A stretch of DNA of 8,153 nucleotides from the NCBI GenBank assembly GCA_001829505.1, contig MIBK01000224.1, positions 4,202-12,354 on the forward strand. The letters are read 5' to 3'. The position numbers were made by a program, and so were the translations under genes. This document shows, piece after piece, positions 5,680-8,153 of this stretch. The stretch is from Spirochaetes bacterium RBG_16_67_19. GTDB lineage: Bacteria > Spirochaetota > Spirochaetia > SZUA-6 > DRHE01. The notes below the pieces were generated by a model. The model made no database searches. It was not told the origin of the DNA and saw nothing but the letters and a program-made list of their open reading frames with translations. How positions within the stretch are numbered: the stretch's first letter is position 1; the number at the start of each line of letters is the position of its first letter.

Positions 5680-6171
5680 TCAGCCCAGCTTGTAGCCGAA
5701 GCGGCGCAGCAGCTCGCGGCGCTCCTTCCGGTCCTTGGCCCCTTCCAGGCCCTTGGGGGTGAAGCCGTCCACCACCCCTACGATACCCCGCCCTTGGGCC
5801 GTCTGCACCACCAGCACCTCCAGCGGATTGGCCGTGGCGCAGAAGATCCGCGCCACCTCCGGGCAGGCTTTGATCTGGTTCAGGACGTTGATCGGGAAGG
5901 CCTTGCGCAGAACCAGGAAAAAGCTGTGCCCGGCGCCGACCTGGCGGGCGCACTCCACGGCCTGGGCCACCAGGTTCTCGTCGTTGCCCTCGGTCCGGAT
6001 CAGGCAGGGGCCGGAGGCCTCGCAAAAGGCCAGTCCGTATTCCGCCCCCGGCACCGAGCCGGCGATGATCTCGGCCAGGTCCTCGGCCGTCTTGATGAAG
6101 TGGGACTGCCCCACGATGATGTTGGCCCCTTCCTCCCAGGAAAGCGCCACCGCCTCGACTTCGTACCCCAT
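5680..6171 (-). CDS. Adenosine-specific kinase family protein (PF04008)
   Basis: The 163-residue product matches, end to end, the small family annotated as adenosine-specific kinase (formerly DUF355), named from work on an archaeal homologue; the cellular reaction is still poorly defined. Recognisable conserved blocks are GQSHFIKT (21-28), FCEASGP (49-55), GNDE (62-65), GAGHSF (79-84), PINVLN (93-98), FCATANP (110-116) and GRGIVGVVDG (127-136). There is no Walker A motif or kinase fold signature. The ATG at 6169-6171 has GGAGG 5 nt upstream and lies 11 bp after the pheT stop, so it is the last gene of the pheS-pheT operon. The same frame stays open further upstream inside pheT, but nothing there resembles the family. 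Its stop is 6 bp from the stop of the convergent regulator gene. The family call is strong, the function tentative. Confidence 0.88.
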   Translation of the reverse strand: MGYEVEAVALSWEEGANIIVGQSHFIKTAEDLAEIIAGSVPGAEYGLAFCEASGPCLIRTEGNDENLVAQAVECARQVGAGHSFFLVLRKAFPINVLNQIKACPEVARIFCATANPLEVLVVQTAQGRGIVGVVDGFTPKGLEGAKDRKERRELLRRFGYKLG

Positions 6172-6182
6172 GCGCTCCTCCC

Positions 6183-7877
6183 TCAGGCCTCCAGCAGCTT
6201 CTCCAAGTCGAGCTCCAGGGCGGCGCAGGGCATCTGGATGCCCCAGGCGTCCAGCACCGCCGGATGGATTTCCCCGATGATCCCGATGGCCCGACCCTTG
6301 TACAACAGCTCCCCCCCGCGGCCGGCGATGAAGCGCGGGTCCTGGGCCTCCCTCACCCCGATGTCCCGGGAGAGGTAATAGCCCATGCTGCTCAAGTGGG
6401 AGCGCACGTGGTTGTAGCCGGCCTCCCGGTCGGCGTACAGCAGGGCCAGGGAGCTGAAGGTGCGCGAGCCGTAGTTCTCCCGCTCGTCCACCACGGCCAC
6501 CTTGCCGATTTCGAAGATGCGGTGGGGATAGGCGGCGTTGGAGGAGGCCGCCTCCGAGGCCAGCAGGCCTGGCAGGGCGGAGTTGCGCACCAGCTCGTAG
6601 CTCTCGCTCATCGGGTTGGCGATCTCCACGACCTGCCCCCCGTCCAGGTTCATGCGTTCCACCAGGTCGCGCCAGGAGCCCAGGTAGTTGTAGATCATCT
6701 CCTGGTAGCCCAGGCCCACCAGCAGATCGCGCACCCGGCGGCCGAACAGCCCGCTTTCGGTCAGGCGGCCCACGGTGAAGTCTTCCGGCCACACCGGCTG
6801 GAAGCTGTCCATGCCGCAGCCGATCATCAGCTCCTCCACCACGTCCACCGGGTGCAGGAAGTCGTTGCGGTAGACCGGGGGGGTCACCGTGAAGATTTCC
6901 CCTTTCCGCTTTGCCGCCAGGCCCATGCGGCGCAGGGCTCCCTCGGCCTCCTGGGTCTTGATCGCCCGGCCCAGCAGGCGCGCCGCGCCGGCCAGGTCCA
7001 TGTCCACCGGTTTCTGGAAGTGGAAAGGAGTGACGATCTCCCGGCCGTGCGGCGTGTCGTAGGGATAGATCACCTTCACCGGCAGGATGGCGTAGCCGGC
7101 ATCACTCAAGTCGCAGGCCATGATCGCGCAGGCAGTGAGCAGGCTGTCCAGGTCCGTGCCGGAGAGCTCCACGAAGAGGCGCGTGTCCCCCACCTTCACC
7201 GAGCCCAGATGGGCGCTGTTGATCACCGGGGGCATGCTCAGGGTCCGCCCCTCCGCGTCCACCAGGTGGGGGAAGCGGGGAAAACCGGCGATGAGCGGGC
7301 CGAACTCCACGCCCTTGGGGTGCTCTTTCAGGATCTGCCGCAGGGTCAGGGGCCGGTCGAAGTCCAGCGGCACGAAGGAGGTCTTGTCCGGGTCGGCCGC
7401 CTGGAAGCGCACGGGGAACTTGACCTGCTCGCCGCGCATCACCCCCATGGCGATGGAGCTGCGCTTGCGCCCGTAGTTCCAGCACAGCTTTTCCTGGGAC
7501 TGGATCAGCTCCTTCAGCAGATCCTCGCCGATCGGCCGGCCGTCGGCCAGAAAGGCCACGCTGTAGGGCCGGATGCGCCGCAGGCCCTCGTCCACCAGCA
7601 GCGTGCGCCCGCCGAAGTCGCGGGAGACGGAGGCGCTGGAGACGAAGGGATACTCGGGGGCCTTGCCGCCCAGGTACACGCGCAGCTGGCGGGCCAGCCC
7701 CGCCCCGGACCAGAGGTCCGGCCGGTTGGTGTCGTTGAGCTCGATCTTCAGCACCCCGCCCGCCCAGTCGTCCAGCTCGGCCTTGGCCGCCGGGAGAAGC
7801 TCTTCCAGCTCCTTGCGCTCCAGCTTCCGCCCCAGCAGCCCGAACAGGGTGCGCTCGCTGCATTCGATTTTCGGCAT
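6183..7877 (-). CDS. pheT: Phenylalanine--tRNA ligase beta subunit, archaeal/eukaryotic type
   Basis: This is the beta subunit of the heterotetrameric enzyme that charges tRNA-Phe; it contributes tRNA binding and editing. The 564 residues fit the short archaeal/spirochaetal form, not the roughly 800-residue bacterial form with an N-terminal EMAP/OB domain and a C-terminal anticodon-binding domain. Visible parts are the N-terminal B1 region with LKIELNDTNRPDLWS (43-57), the B3/B4 editing region (about 105-270), the B5 domain with RNDFLHPVDVVEELMIGCG (337-355), and a catalytic-like core ending in GIIGEIHP (532-539) and CAALELDLEKLL (551-562). The ATG lies 4 bp after the pheS stop, with GGAGG inside the end of pheS (7888-7892), so translation is probably coupled. 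No frameshift is seen. The identification is very secure. Confidence 0.96.
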   Translation of the reverse strand: MPKIECSERTLFGLLGRKLERKELEELLPAAKAELDDWAGGVLKIELNDTNRPDLWSGAGLARQLRVYLGGKAPEYPFVSSASVSRDFGGRTLLVDEGLRRIRPYSVAFLADGRPIGEDLLKELIQSQEKLCWNYGRKRSSIAMGVMRGEQVKFPVRFQAADPDKTSFVPLDFDRPLTLRQILKEHPKGVEFGPLIAGFPRFPHLVDAEGRTLSMPPVINSAHLGSVKVGDTRLFVELSGTDLDSLLTACAIMACDLSDAGYAILPVKVIYPYDTPHGREIVTPFHFQKPVDMDLAGAARLLGRAIKTQEAEGALRRMGLAAKRKGEIFTVTPPVYRNDFLHPVDVVEELMIGCGMDSFQPVWPEDFTVGRLTESGLFGRRVRDLLVGLGYQEMIYNYLGSWRDLVERMNLDGGQVVEIANPMSESYELVRNSALPGLLASEAASSNAAYPHRIFEIGKVAVVDERENYGSRTFSSLALLYADREAGYNHVRSHLSSMGYYLSRDIGVREAQDPRFIAGRGGELLYKGRAIGIIGEIHPAVLDAWGIQMPCAALELDLEKLLEA

Positions 7878-7881
7878 GTCT

Positions 7882-8153
7882 CTACTTCCTCCGCCGCAGG
7901 CGCACCTGCTCGATGTCGGACGTGAAAAGCTCGCGCAGGTCGTTCAACCCCATGGCCACCAGGGCCATGCGGTCGATGCCCAGCCCCCAGGCCAGCACCG
8001 GCACCTCGATGCCCAGCGGTTTGGTGACCTCGGGGCGGAAGATGCCCGAGCCGCCCAGCTCGAACCAGCCCAGCTCCGGGTGGCGGATGTGGGCCTCCAC
8101 CGAGGGCTCGGTGAAGGGGAAGTAGCCGGGCACGAACTTGAACTCCCGGGCCC
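7882..8153 (-). CDS. pheS: Phenylalanine--tRNA ligase alpha subunit, C-terminal part
   Basis: This is the catalytic alpha subunit of phenylalanyl-tRNA synthetase, a class II enzyme. Only the last 89 residues are inside the window; the 5' part runs off the right edge. The visible piece contains the phenylalanine-pocket region (FVPGYFPFTEPSVE), WFELGGSGIFRPEV, and class II motif 3 with its ATP-binding arginine (WGLGIDRMAL). It ends in GLNDLRELFTSDIEQVRL, which is characteristic of the archaeal/eukaryotic-type subunit, including the spirochaetal ones, and agrees with the type of the adjacent pheT. The TAG stop is 4 bp before the pheT start. The start codon and promoter of the operon cannot be seen. 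Confidence 0.95.
   Translation of the reverse strand, partial: AREFKFVPGYFPFTEPSVEAHIRHPELGWFELGGSGIFRPEVTKPLGIEVPVLAWGLGIDRMALVAMGLNDLRELFTSDIEQVRLRRRK

Noticed and set aside
4596..5762. Long plus-strand open frame inside the regulator gene
   Set aside because: It is a frame shadow of the NtrC-family gene, with composition dominated by Gly, Arg, Ala and Pro and no domain.
5680..6792. Extended 370-codon reading of the minus-strand adenosine-specific-kinase frame
   Set aside because: Everything upstream of 6171 overlaps pheT in another frame and has shadow composition; the ATG at 6171 has its own GGAGG and gives the full family length.
6264..7925. Long plus-strand open frame (553 codons) opposite pheT and the end of pheS
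   Set aside because: It is antisense to a secure pheT, is rich in His, Gln, Ala and Gly as expected from GC-rich shadow frames, and resembles no family.

Overview
The window is GC-rich, gene-dense bacterial DNA. It carries nine protein-coding genes, of which the first and last run off the ends. The best taxonomic clue is phenylalanyl-tRNA synthetase: both subunits are of the archaeal/eukaryotic-cytosolic type (a 564-residue PheT beginning MPKIE), which among bacteria is best known from spirochaetes. Together with a CarD protein and a spirochaete-like endonuclease III, this points to a high-GC member of the Spirochaetota. That placement is inferred from protein type and not tested by a tree.

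Layout, left to right. (1) A VTT/TVP38-type membrane protein on the minus strand, cut by the left edge. (2) Divergent from it, carD, with a basic N-terminal tail and a promoter that predicts a leaderless mRNA, followed without a gap by nth (endonuclease III). The nth reading frame has no ATG, GTG or TTG start where the conserved N-terminus requires one. (3) A 205-bp AT-richer gap with a textbook sigma-54 (-24/-12) promoter and two ATGC...GCAT dyads. (4) A same-strand cluster: a lipoprotein with a laminin-G-like domain, a shortened and degenerate receiver/HD-GYP protein, and an NtrC-family sigma-54 response regulator. A 16-bp hairpin sits directly on the regulator's ribosome binding site. (5) Convergent with that cluster, a minus-strand operon pheS-pheT-adenosine-specific-kinase-family gene, with pheS cut by the right edge.

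The part most likely to be new is region 3-4. A sigma-54 promoter drives a putative surface lipoprotein, and two genes downstream lies a sigma-54 activator that could work on that promoter, giving a possible feedback circuit. Between them is a pseudo-receiver/pseudo-HD-GYP protein that has lost key residues of both domains. The activator also has an altered sigma-54 contact motif (GAYTSA instead of GAFTGA). The regulatory link is inferred from arrangement and sequence elements only. Outside these regions the window looks like ordinary housekeeping DNA. I saw no RNA genes, insertion sequences, CRISPR arrays or convincing intrinsic terminators.
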